24,644 nt of DNA, taken from positions 1 to 24,644 of the forward strand of contig NZ_JASIAL010000229.1 of assembly GCF_030042015.1 (NCBI RefSeq), given 5' to 3'. This document shows positions 14,297-21,868 of this stretch, one piece after another. This DNA comes from Trebonia sp030042015. GTDB taxonomy: Bacteria > Actinomycetota > Actinomycetes > Streptosporangiales > Streptosporangiaceae. The notes below the pieces were generated by a model. That model was not told the origin of the DNA. It ran no database searches and saw only the letters and a list, made by a program, of their open reading frames with translations. The first letter of the stretch is position 1. Each line of letters starts with the position of its first letter. A program made the translations under genes and the position numbers.

Positions 14297-15181
14297 GTGA
14301 CCATCGTCTACGCGCTGCTGGCGGCACTGGGCAATGCGCTCAACGTCGTCACCCAGCACGTCGCCAGCATCGCCAGCCCGAAGAAGGCCACCGGCTGGCG
14401 TCTTGTCGGCTACCTGTTCCGCAGCCCGCTGTGGCTGTTCGGCTGGATCGCGCTCGCGGCGGCGTTCCTCTTCCAGGCACTCGCCCTGCACGCCGGGCAG
14501 ATGTCGGTGGTCCAGCCGCTGCTCGTCACCGAGCTCGTCTTCGCCCTGGTGCTGCGGCGAACCTGGATCCGTCAGCCGATCCGCCCCGCCACCTGGTGGG
14601 CCGCCGCCGTGACCTGCGCGTCCCTCGGGGTGTTCCTGGCCACGGCCGAGCCACGGGGCGGGAACCCGGTCCCCGCCAGCCACGCGTGGATCACGGCCGG
14701 GGTGGCCACCGTCGGGGCCGCCGTCGCGCTGATGCTGCTTGGCCTGCGGGGACCGCCGGCCCGCCGTGCCGCGCTGCTCGCCATCGCGAGCGGCATCATG
14801 TGGGCCCTGGTCGCCACGTTCATCAAGACCACCACAGAGACGCTGTCGCAGTTCGGCGCGGGGGGCATGTTCACCCACTGGCCGGTCTACGCCCTCGCGT
14901 TCTCCGGCGCGGCCGCCGAGACCCTCCAGCAGGCGACGCTGCACGTGGGCCCGCTCAGCGTGTCCCAGCCGCTGCTGGTGATCGTCGACCCCGTCGTCAG
15001 CATCGCGCTCAGCGTCTGGATCTTCGGCGAGTACTTCACCACGAACCCGCTGCTGCTCACCGTGAGCTCGGCCGCCTTCGCCGCCATGTGCGTCGCCGTG
15101 TCCGTGCTCACCAGGACCGCGCCGGCGACGATGTCCGCCCCGGCGCGGGCGCCGGCCCAGGCACCGTCGCAGGCCGGCTAG
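14297..15181 (+). CDS. DMT superfamily (EamA/NIPA-like) transporter
   Basis: The 294-aa integral membrane protein has about ten hydrophobic helices in two similar halves, the layout of drug/metabolite transporters. Both halves carry the related motif of this subgroup: SVVQPLLVTELVFALVL in the first and SVSQPLLVIVDPVVSIALS in the second. The start YALLAALGNALNVVTQHVAS and the alternation with short loops fit actinomycete DMT proteins; the substrate is unknown. GTG 14297 is preceded by GGGGGG at 8 nt and a TACTCT -10 around 14269. The C-terminal tail is Ala/Pro-rich. Its TAG stop is part of the 7-bp sequence duplicated by the adjacent MITE-like element. Before that insertion its stop codon overlapped the stop of the convergent ABC gene. 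Confidence 0.9.
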   Translation: MTIVYALLAALGNALNVVTQHVASIASPKKATGWRLVGYLFRSPLWLFGWIALAAAFLFQALALHAGQMSVVQPLLVTELVFALVLRRTWIRQPIRPATWWAAAVTCASLGVFLATAEPRGGNPVPASHAWITAGVATVGAAVALMLLGLRGPPARRAALLAIASGIMWALVATFIKTTTETLSQFGAGGMFTHWPVYALAFSGAAAETLQQATLHVGPLSVSQPLLVIVDPVVSIALSVWIFGEYFTTNPLLLTVSSAAFAAMCVAVSVLTRTAPATMSAPARAPAQAPSQAG

Positions 15182-15182
15182 G

Positions 15183-15530
15183 GCCAATGCCGGGGAGTTA
15201 AGGTCCGGGAGCAGTGGTCAAGGACCGTCGGCGGGTTCGACGGTGATGTTGCGGGCGCTGGTGACCTGGGTCTGGGCGGTTTCGGCGGCGGTCTGGTAGC
15301 TGGCCCGGCCGGGGCCAGCGCCGGGGATGGCCTGGATGGCGCCTGGTACGGGGCCGGCAGCGCCCGCGTCTGCTGTTGCGGGCAGGCCGGGCCGCCGGAG
15401 CGCGGTACCCGGCCGCCGGGTGCCTGCGGCCGCTGCCCCGGCCTGCCTGACTGGGTCAGCTGCGCCAACGGCCCGGCTGTATCGGGCCAGCTGCGCCAAT
15501 GACCCGGTTGCCTCAACTCCCCGGCATTGA
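15183..15530. mobile_element. MITE-like element with 19-bp terminal inverted repeats and 7-bp target duplication
   Basis: The 348-bp stretch fills the only gap over 300 bp. Its left end carries CAATGCCGGGGAGTTAAGG (15185-15203). The right end (15511-15529) is its reverse complement with one mismatch; 15 bp (15185-15199 and 15515-15529) match perfectly. GGCTAGG flanks it on both sides (15176-15182, 15531-15537), as expected for a 7-bp target duplication. The outermost bases (GC left, A right) do not pair, so the exact ends are off by one or two. Inside there is a 12-bp direct repeat (CAGCTGCGCCAA at 15457 and 15488) and open frames without recognisable protein similarity. No transposase is present, so it looks like a non-autonomous element mobilised in trans. 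The IS family is not identified. Confidence 0.72.
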
Positions 15531-15532
15531 GG

Positions 15533-17362
15533 CTAGGCCAGGCTGGCGACCCAGCGGGAGTGCAGGTCCGCGTACTCGCCGTCGCCGCCGAGCAGGCCGC
15601 CGGGCGGGCCGTCCTCGATGATCTGCCCGGCCCGCAGCACGAGGACGCGGTCCGCGATCGCGACCGTGGACAGGCGGTGCGCGATGATCACGGCGGTCCG
15701 GCCCGCGAGCACGGTCCGCAGCGCCGCCTGGACCAGGCGCTCGCTGGGGATGTCGAGCAGCGCCGTCGCCTCGTCGAGCACCAGCACGCCCGGGGCCGCG
15801 ATGAACGCCCGCGCGAACGAGATCAGCTGGCGCTGCCCGGCGGACAGCCTGCCGCCGCGCTTGCCGACCGCGGTGTCATAGCCGTCCGGCAGCGCCGCGA
15901 TGAACTCGTGCGCCCCGATCGCCGTGGCGGCGTCCCGGACTTCCGCGTCGGACGCCTCCGGCCGTCCCAGCCTGATGTTCTCCGCCACGGTGCCCTCGAA
16001 GAGGAAGTTCTCCTGGGTGATCAGCACGACCTCGCGGCGCAGCACGTCGTCGGGCAGGTCGCGCAGATCGACACCGTCCAGCAGCACCCGCCCGGCGTCG
16101 GGGTCGTAGAAGCGGGCGAGCAGCCTGGCGACCGTCGTCTTCCCCGCGCCTGTCTCGCCGACAATCGCGACCGTCTGCCCCGCGGGGATGTCCAGGTCCA
16201 GCTCTGGCAGCACGACAGTGCCGCGGTACCCGAACCGCAGCGACTCGAACCGCACGCCGCGGCCCAGGCGCCGCGCCGCCACCGCGGGCAGCCGCACGGG
16301 ATCGGCGGGCTCGGCGACGGACGGCTCCTCCTCAAGGACCCCGGAGATCTTCTCAAGCGCCGAGGCGGCGCCCTGGAACGAGTTGTAGAACTGCGAGACG
16401 TCCTGCAGCGGGTCGAAGAACCGCTGCAGGTACAGCAGGAACGAGGCCAGCACGCCGACCTGCATCTGGCCGTCGATCACCCGCAGCCCGCCGTACCAGA
16501 GCACGACGCCGATGATGACGTTCGCCACCAGCGAGATGCCGGGGCCGTAGACCGCGATGAGCTGCGATGCCCGCATGCTCGCCGCGGCGTAGTCGCCGGA
16601 GAGCACGTCGAAGATCTCCTCGTTCCGCCGTTCCCGCCGGAAGGCCTGCACCGCGCGCAGCCCGCCGAAGGTCTCGACGAAGTGAACGATGACCAGCGCG
16701 TTGGTCTCCCTGATGCGCCGGTAGGCGGCCGCCGACGCGCGCCGGAACCAGGCGCTCAGCCACGTCAGCGGGATGAACCCGGCAAGCACCACGAGGGCGA
16801 GCGGCCAGTCGAGCAGCAGCATGCCCGTGCCGACGAGGACGAGCGTGAGCGCCGCCGAGATCAGCGAGTCAAGGCCCTCCTCGAACAGCGCCGAGATCGC
16901 CTCGATGTCCGAGGTCTGCCGGGAGATCACCCGCCCCGAGGTGTAGCTCTCGTGGAACGCCACCGGCAGCGCCAGCACGTGCCGCAGCAGCCGCCGGCGC
17001 AGCTCGAGCACGACCGACTGCCCCACCCGGCCGGTCATCGTGACGAACATCCGGGTGGCGACCGCCTGCACGAGCACGGTGGCGGCGAACGCCGCGGCGA
17101 TGCGCAGCAGCGGCGTCGTGTTCCCCGACGCCAGCACCGGGGGGATGCCGCTGTCGATCGCGACGCCGACCAGCCACGGCCCGGCCAGCGCCGCCAGCGA
17201 CGCGACGACGATCGCCGCGCCGGTCCAGCTGACCCCCCGCCGGTACGGCCGCAGCAGGTCGGCGAGCAGCACCCTGCTGCGCTTGCGCAGCAGGGCCGCG
17301 AGCGGGGCCGAGACGTCCTCGATCTGCTCGCTCGCGATGCCGCGCCAGGCCATGTCGGTCAC
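15533..17362 (-). CDS. ABC exporter subunit, membrane domain fused to ATPase (catalytically complete half)
   Basis: The 609-aa protein is a type IV exporter half-transporter: six membrane helices (about residues 35-310), then an ATP-binding domain. Walker A GETGAGKTT has Lys408, the Q-loop is LITQENFLFEG, the signature is LSAGQRQLISFARA (Ala in place of the second Gly), Walker B is VLVLDEATALLD with catalytic Glu531, and the H-loop is IAHRLSTV. GTG 17362 overlaps the TGA of the upstream ABC gene by the shared GTGA and has GAGGGGG 7 nt upstream, so the two are translationally coupled. Together they form a heterodimeric exporter of lipids or drugs (TmrAB/Rv1272c-Rv1273c type); the substrate is unknown. 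The TAG stop is in the copy of the 7-bp MITE target duplication at 15531-15537. Confidence 0.93.
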   Translation of the reverse strand: MTDMAWRGIASEQIEDVSAPLAALLRKRSRVLLADLLRPYRRGVSWTGAAIVVASLAALAGPWLVGVAIDSGIPPVLASGNTTPLLRIAAAFAATVLVQAVATRMFVTMTGRVGQSVVLELRRRLLRHVLALPVAFHESYTSGRVISRQTSDIEAISALFEEGLDSLISAALTLVLVGTGMLLLDWPLALVVLAGFIPLTWLSAWFRRASAAAYRRIRETNALVIVHFVETFGGLRAVQAFRRERRNEEIFDVLSGDYAAASMRASQLIAVYGPGISLVANVIIGVVLWYGGLRVIDGQMQVGVLASFLLYLQRFFDPLQDVSQFYNSFQGAASALEKISGVLEEEPSVAEPADPVRLPAVAARRLGRGVRFESLRFGYRGTVVLPELDLDIPAGQTVAIVGETGAGKTTVARLLARFYDPDAGRVLLDGVDLRDLPDDVLRREVVLITQENFLFEGTVAENIRLGRPEASDAEVRDAATAIGAHEFIAALPDGYDTAVGKRGGRLSAGQRQLISFARAFIAAPGVLVLDEATALLDIPSERLVQAALRTVLAGRTAVIIAHRLSTVAIADRVLVLRAGQIIEDGPPGGLLGGDGEYADLHSRWVASLA

Positions 17363-19110
17363 TGCCGCACCCCCTCGGCATCCACCGACATGAGGGCCGC
17401 GTACGACGGCCGGGCCGCCAGCAGCGCGGCGTGGCTGCCGGTCGCCGCGATCACGCCGTCCTCGAGCAGCGCCACCCGGTCGGCGAGCGCGACCGTGGAC
17501 GGCCGGTGCGCCACCACCAGCGCCGTCGTGCCGGCCAGGATGCCGCCAAGCGCCTGGGTCACCCGCTCCTCGGTGTGCACGTCGAGGGCGGACAGCGGGT
17601 CGTCGAGGATGAGCACCTCGGGCCTGGCGAGGATCGCGCGGGCCAGCGCGACCCGCTGCCGCTGCCCGCCGGACAGCGCCATGCCCTGCTCGCCGATCCG
17701 CGTGTCCAGGCCCCACGGCAGGTCGTAGGCGAACCTGGCCTGCGCCGCGGACAGCGCGGCCTCGATCTCCTCCTCGGTCGCGTCAGGCGCGCCGTACGTC
17801 ACGTTCTCCCGCACGCTCGCCGAGAACAGCGTCGCCTCCTCGAACGCGCAGCCCACCGCGGCGCGCAGCGGCGCGAGCGGGATGTCCCGCACGTCGGCGC
17901 CGCCGAGCAGGACGCGCCCGCCGGTGACGTCGGCCAGCCTCGGCACAAGCTGCAGCAGCGTGGTCTTGCCTGACCCGGTGGCGCCGACGAGCACCAGCGT
18001 CTCGCCGCGTGCCAGCCGCAGGTCCACGTCCCGCAGGACGGGCTCGCGGGCGCCCGGGTAGGCGAACGCCACGTGGTCGAAGTGCAGGTGGGGCTGGACA
18101 GGCGCCACGGATCGCTGCGGCTGGTCGGTCGTGTCCGCGATATGCGGCGGGGTGTCGAAGATTTCCAGCACGCGCTGCGCGGCGGTCGCGGCCTCCTGCC
18201 CTGAGGCGATGATGTAGCCGAGTGCCTCGATCGGCCACACCAGCTGCAGCGCCAGCGTGATGAACGCCACCAGGCCGCCGATGGTCAGCGTGTGGTGGCT
18301 GACCGCGATCGTGCCAAGCACCACGATGAGCGCGATCGCGGCGTTCGGTATCAGGTCGAGCACCGCCCAGAAGTCGCCGAGCAGCCTGGCCTTGGCCACC
18401 TGGGTCGTGTAGACCTCGGTGGCCTGCGCGAAGTGGCGCGCCGCGGCCTCCGGGGCGCGGCCGAGCGCCTTGAGCACCCGCACGCCCGTGGCCGCCTCCT
18501 CGATCAGCGTCGTCAGGTCGCCTTCCTGGTCCTGCACGCGCCGCGATAGGACCTTGTACCGCCGCTCGAAGATCGTGCAGAACACGAGCACGGGGATGAA
18601 CATGGCTCCGGTGATCAGGCCGAGCCACCAGTTCAGCCTGATCAGCAGGGCGGTCACGGCGGCGAACACCAGGATCGAGATGAACAGGAACACGATGCCG
18701 AACCCGGCGAACCGGCGGATCGACCCCAGGTCGGTCGTGGCGCGCGACAGCAGCTGGCCGGACTGCCACTCGTCGTGGAACGCCGGCTCGAGCCGCTGCA
18801 GGTGGGCGTACAGGTCGTCCCTGATCGTCTTTTCCATGTCGGCGACCGAGTTGCCCTGCACCCAGCGGCGGATCAGGCTCAGCACCGCGGAGCCCACGCC
18901 GAGGCCGATCGCCGCCAGCCCGAGCGGGACAAGCAGGGCGGGGTCGTGGCGGGCGATGGCGCCGTCGATGACGGCCTTGATCAGCAGCGGGATCGCGATC
19001 TGGGCGCCCTCGGCGACCACCGCCGCCAGGATCATGCCGGTCAGCTGCAGGCGGTACGGGCGCAGGTAAGGGCGCAGCCGCCAGAGGGCAGCGACTGGGC
19101 GTTCGGACAC
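17359..19110 (-). CDS. ABC exporter subunit with degenerate ATP site (partner half)
   Basis: The 583-aa half-transporter has six membrane helices followed by an ATPase domain. Walker A is GATGSGKTT (Lys382), the signature is LSGGQRQRVALARA, and the H-loop is VAHRPSTV. Walker B ends LILDDPLSALD, so Asp504 replaces the catalytic Glu, and the Q-loop position in CAFEEATLF is Glu424. In heterodimeric exporters one of the two composite ATP sites is degenerate. Here that site would combine this Walker B with the LSAGQ signature of the partner, while the working site combines the partner's Glu531 with this LSGGQ. GTG 19110 (start SERPVAALWRLRP) is chosen because GTGACA (19146-19141), a 17-nt spacer and TAGGCT (19123-19118) end 7 nt upstream. 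The longer frame to 19206 crosses that promoter. Confidence 0.93.
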   Translation of the reverse strand: MSERPVAALWRLRPYLRPYRLQLTGMILAAVVAEGAQIAIPLLIKAVIDGAIARHDPALLVPLGLAAIGLGVGSAVLSLIRRWVQGNSVADMEKTIRDDLYAHLQRLEPAFHDEWQSGQLLSRATTDLGSIRRFAGFGIVFLFISILVFAAVTALLIRLNWWLGLITGAMFIPVLVFCTIFERRYKVLSRRVQDQEGDLTTLIEEAATGVRVLKALGRAPEAAARHFAQATEVYTTQVAKARLLGDFWAVLDLIPNAAIALIVVLGTIAVSHHTLTIGGLVAFITLALQLVWPIEALGYIIASGQEAATAAQRVLEIFDTPPHIADTTDQPQRSVAPVQPHLHFDHVAFAYPGAREPVLRDVDLRLARGETLVLVGATGSGKTTLLQLVPRLADVTGGRVLLGGADVRDIPLAPLRAAVGCAFEEATLFSASVRENVTYGAPDATEEEIEAALSAAQARFAYDLPWGLDTRIGEQGMALSGGQRQRVALARAILARPEVLILDDPLSALDVHTEERVTQALGGILAGTTALVVAHRPSTVALADRVALLEDGVIAATGSHAALLAARPSYAALMSVDAEGVRQ

Positions 19111-19181
19111 CGTGCGGAGCCTAACTTCCTGCGGGCGGGTTGTCACCTGGTTTTTCCCCCGAGGGGGTATCGTGGGTCGCC
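19111..19181. promoter_or_regulatory. Divergent promoter region, ABC exporter operon / aminotransferase
   Basis: Minus strand: GTGACA 19146-19141 (5 of 6 to TTGACA), a 17-nt spacer, TAGGCT 19123-19118 and 7 nt to GTG 19110; this is the best-formed leaderless promoter in the window. Plus strand: TATCGT 19168-19173, then 8 nt to ATG 19182, with no clear -35. A CCCCC-GA-GGGGG hairpin (19156-19167) sits just before the plus -10 and could be an operator. Confidence 0.65.
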
Positions 19182-20489
19182 ATGTCTGCGGTCTTCGATG
19201 TCTCACGCGTGCGTTCGAGTTACCCGGCGCTGCGGGACGGTCACGCCTACCTGGACGGCGCGGCGGGGACGCAGGTGCCGCAGGCGGTGGTCGAGGCGAT
19301 CGCCGCGGCGTACCGGGCGGGGATCGGGAACACGGGGGGCGCGTTCGCGGCCAGCGAGCGCGCCGGGGCGATCGTGGCGGACTGCCGCCGGGCCGTCGCG
19401 GACCTGACAGGCGGCGTCGCCGACGGCGTCATCTTCGGGCCGAGCATGACCGCGCTGACCTACCGGCTGTCGTCCGCGCTGGCCCGCGGGTGGGCGCCGG
19501 GGGACGAGGTCGTGGTGTCCCGGCTCGACCACGACGCGAACATCCGGCCGTGGGTGCAGGCCGCCGGGCGGGCCGGCGCGGTCATCCGCTGGGCGGAGGT
19601 CGACACGGCGACAGGGGAGCTGCCCGCCGCTCAGTACGCGGACCTGGTGACCGAGCGGACGAGGCTGGTCGCGGTGACGGCGGCGAGCAACGTGCTCGGG
19701 ACGCGGCCGGACGTGGCGGCGATCGCCGCGTGCGCGCACGCGGCGGGCGCGCTGTGCTACGTCGACGGGGTGCACGCGACCCCGCACATGCCCGTCGACG
19801 TGGCCGAGCTTGGCGCGGACTGCTACGCGACCAGCGCGTACAAGTGGGCGGGCCCGCACGTGGCCGCCGTGATCGCGGCCCCGTCGCTGCTGCAGACGCT
19901 GCGGCCGGACAAGCTGGCGCCTGCTTCCGATGAGGTGCCGCAGCGGTTCGAGCGCGGCACGCTGCCGTTCGCCGACCTGGCCGGGGTGACGGCGGCGGTG
20001 GACCATCTGGCCGGGCTCGCCGGGCCCGCCCGGCCCGCGGGTTCAGGCGGCGCGGGCGGTTCGCGGCGGGAGCGGATCGTCGCCTCGATGACCGCGGTGC
20101 AGGCCTTCGAGATGTCGCTGTTCGCGCGGCTGCTCAGCGGGCTGGCCGGGATGGGCCACGTGACGCTGTACGGGAAGGCCGCGCGGCGCGCGCCGACCGC
20201 GTTCTTCACCGTCGCGGGAATGACACCGCGCGCCGTGGCCGCGCACCTGGCGTCCCGCCGGGTCAACGCGTGGCACGGCGACAACTACGCGGTCGAGCTG
20301 TGCGGCGTGCTCGGCCTGCGGCCAGGCGGAGCGGTCCGGGCCGGCCTGGTGCACTACAACGACGCGTCCGACGTGGACCGCCTGCTGTCCGCGGTGGCGG
20401 AGCTGGCCGCCGGCTACCCAGGTAGGAGGTTACGGCCTGTGGTGCTCCGACCCGGGTTCACAAGCCTTCGTCCAGCGCTTCCCAGGTGA
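19182..20489 (+). CDS. Cysteine desulfurase-like class V aminotransferase (VC1184-like, TIGR01976 type)
   Basis: The 435-aa protein is a fold-type I PLP enzyme. Visible features are YLDGAAGTQVP at the start, the phosphate-binding stretch FGPSMTALTYRLSSALARGW, SRLDHDANIRPW (the LDH-x-A-N motif of cysteine desulfurase-like enzymes), VDGVHATPHMPVDV with the cofactor-binding Asp and His, and the Schiff-base lysine in ATSAYKWAGPHVA. There is a later Gly/Arg-rich loop (GSGGAGGSRRE) before ERIVASM. I see no clear SufS/NifS active-site cysteine loop, so true desulfurase activity is uncertain. ATG 19182 follows TATCGT by 8 nt. The last 25 residues (GYPGRRLRPVVLRP...) look like a non-conserved extension. 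The stop lies 32 nt inside the convergent Uma2 gene. Confidence 0.88.
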   Translation: MSAVFDVSRVRSSYPALRDGHAYLDGAAGTQVPQAVVEAIAAAYRAGIGNTGGAFAASERAGAIVADCRRAVADLTGGVADGVIFGPSMTALTYRLSSALARGWAPGDEVVVSRLDHDANIRPWVQAAGRAGAVIRWAEVDTATGELPAAQYADLVTERTRLVAVTAASNVLGTRPDVAAIAACAHAAGALCYVDGVHATPHMPVDVAELGADCYATSAYKWAGPHVAAVIAAPSLLQTLRPDKLAPASDEVPQRFERGTLPFADLAGVTAAVDHLAGLAGPARPAGSGGAGGSRRERIVASMTAVQAFEMSLFARLLSGLAGMGHVTLYGKAARRAPTAFFTVAGMTPRAVAAHLASRRVNAWHGDNYAVELCGVLGLRPGGAVRAGLVHYNDASDVDRLLSAVAELAAGYPGRRLRPVVLRPGFTSLRPALPR

Positions 20490-21102
20490 GTTTGAGCGGG
20501 AATGGACTGATGGTGTCGATGGCATGGAAGTCACGGCCACGGATCGCGAGCCCTTCCCTGGCGTACTCGCCGTCCGAGGTGAGCAGGAGCCGTTCCACGC
20601 AGATCGCGGGGCCGTCGTCATCGGTCATCCGGACGATCCAGTAGTGCGGGATGCCGGCGGCGGCGTACTCCGCGCGCTTGTCCCGGATGTCGGTGGTGAT
20701 CGAGTCGGCCGACACGATCTCCACTGCGATCAGGCAATCGGCGGCGATCGGCTTGCGTCCCCATCGTCCCCGGTCGTCGTCGATGCACCGATAGACGACC
20801 ACGTCGGGACGACGGAAGTGCAGTTTCGGACTGTCGGCGATCAGGACGTCCATGTCGCCGAGCACCCGGTGGCAGGTCCGCCTGGCCCGGTCCCGGAGCC
20901 CTGCGGCCTCCCGGATCGCGATGAGGAGGTTCAACTGGATCGCCTGATGGCTTGGCTCGGCGGACTCACACCGGACGATCCAGCCATCGACGACCTCAAT
21001 CAGCTTGCTGGCGTCCTCCGGGAATGCCAGGTACATGTCAAAGGTCATCTGCGGCGCGTATGCCGCCGCCTTGTGATCGCTGAAGTCGAACGCTGAGGCC
21101 AC
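20458..21102 (-). CDS. Uma2 family (DUF820) putative restriction-type endonuclease
   Basis: The 214-aa protein fits the Uma2/DUF820 family, which has a PD-(D/E)xK nuclease fold. The motif residues are in place: RRPD (Asp100), LIAVEIVS (Glu128) and DKRAEYAAAGIPHYWIV (Lys142, Tyr146), separated as usual. The N-terminal FPEDASKLIEVVDGWIV is also typical. These proteins are widespread as single genes, and their biological targets are unknown. GTG 21102 is supported by TAGCCT (21115-21110) 7 nt upstream, a leaderless arrangement, with no Shine-Dalgarno. No methylase or other restriction partner lies beside it. Its 3' end overlaps the aminotransferase gene by 32 nt. Confidence 0.88.
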   Translation of the reverse strand: MASAFDFSDHKAAAYAPQMTFDMYLAFPEDASKLIEVVDGWIVRCESAEPSHQAIQLNLLIAIREAAGLRDRARRTCHRVLGDMDVLIADSPKLHFRRPDVVVYRCIDDDRGRWGRKPIAADCLIAVEIVSADSITTDIRDKRAEYAAAGIPHYWIVRMTDDDGPAICVERLLLTSDGEYAREGLAIRGRDFHAIDTISPFPLKLTWEALDEGL

Positions 21103-21227
21103 GAGCCCAAGGCTACGCGTTGGCGTTGCCCGATCGGAGCCGCCACGCCCCGCCCTTCCCGCTCGCGCCGGTCCGCGGCGACGTGCTCAGTCCTTCTCCG
21201 TGGGGCGACGCCCGGCAGTCTTCGGGA

Positions 21228-21827
21228 TCATGGCCGGCGATCCCGCAGCACGGCGCCGATGACGCCTGTCACCATGTTCGTGACGGCCTCCGCAGCGGGC
21301 GGGGTGCCCTTCCTGTCGGCGAACAGCAGGTGCCCCGCTCCGATCAGCGTGGCGGCGAGCGCGTCGACGTCGGCATCGGCCGCGACGCGGCCCAGTTCCC
21401 GCTCCGCGGACAGGTAGCCGGCGACGATGGCGACCGCCTCTGTCAGCACGGGGACCCCGCCCGGCCAGGTGCGGCGCAGCCGGGCGCGCAGCTCGTCCCT
21501 GAACGTGATCAGGGCGACGATCGCGAGCGCGACCGACGTGAACAGGGCCGTCAGCGTCCCGGCGAGGTGGCCGGTCACGGTGCCTGTCCCGGCCGACTCC
21601 CGCAGCGCCGCGGCCTGGGCGTCGATCCGGCCGGCGCGGTCGAGCACCAGCTCGGCGAGGAAGGCGTCGAAGTCGGCGAAGTGCCGGTGCAGCACGCCCT
21701 TGGCGACCCGTGCCTGCGTCGTGACGGCCCGGCTGGTCAGCGCGGCCGGCCCGTCCCTGAGCAGGACTGCCTCGGCGGCGCCGAACAGCTGCTCGCGCAC
21801 GTCGCGGATGGCGATCCCCGTCGGCAC
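21228..21827 (-). CDS. TetR family transcriptional regulator
   Basis: The 199-aa protein has the standard TetR layout: a first helix (IRDVREQLFGAAEAVLLRDGPAALTSRAV), the helix-turn-helix TTQARVAKGVLHRHFADFDAFLAELV (about residues 35-60), and an all-helical ligand-binding domain with a C-terminal dimer region. GTG 21827 has GGAGGGG 7 nt upstream. It is divergent from the methyltransferase with only 29 bp between the start codons. A 24-bp palindrome covers that interval and part of the methyltransferase start. Autoregulation and control of the methyltransferase are the likely roles; the inducer is unknown. Confidence 0.92.
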   Translation of the reverse strand: MPTGIAIRDVREQLFGAAEAVLLRDGPAALTSRAVTTQARVAKGVLHRHFADFDAFLAELVLDRAGRIDAQAAALRESAGTGTVTGHLAGTLTALFTSVALAIVALITFRDELRARLRRTWPGGVPVLTEAVAIVAGYLSAERELGRVAADADVDALAATLIGAGHLLFADRKGTPPAAEAVTNMVTGVIGAVLRDRRP

Positions 21828-21844
21828 CGCGCGTCCCCTCCGTC

Positions 21845-21868
21845 TATAGTGGGCGTGTGCCCACTATA
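21845..21868. promoter_or_regulatory. TetR operator palindrome overlapping both divergent promoters
   Basis: Perfect arms TATAGTGGGC (21845-21854) and GCCCACTATA (21859-21868) surround a 4-nt centre. Each arm begins, on its own strand, with TATAGT, a good -10 hexamer. The plus-strand copy (21845-21850) lies 6 nt before the methyltransferase GTG 21857, so that transcript is leaderless and its start codon lies inside the operator. The minus-strand copy (21868-21863) would start the TetR transcript near 21856, giving about 29 nt of leader with its GGAGGGG site. Confidence 0.8.

Noticed and set aside
15178..15516. Open frames inside the MITE-like element (about 90-112 codons)
   Set aside because: Pro/Ala/Arg-rich with no transposase motif; they cross the terminal repeats, so coding is unlikely.
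15527..17728. 733-codon plus-strand frame opposite the ABC exporter
   Set aside because: Antisense to a well-supported half-transporter; translation is Arg/Asp/Gly-rich and featureless.
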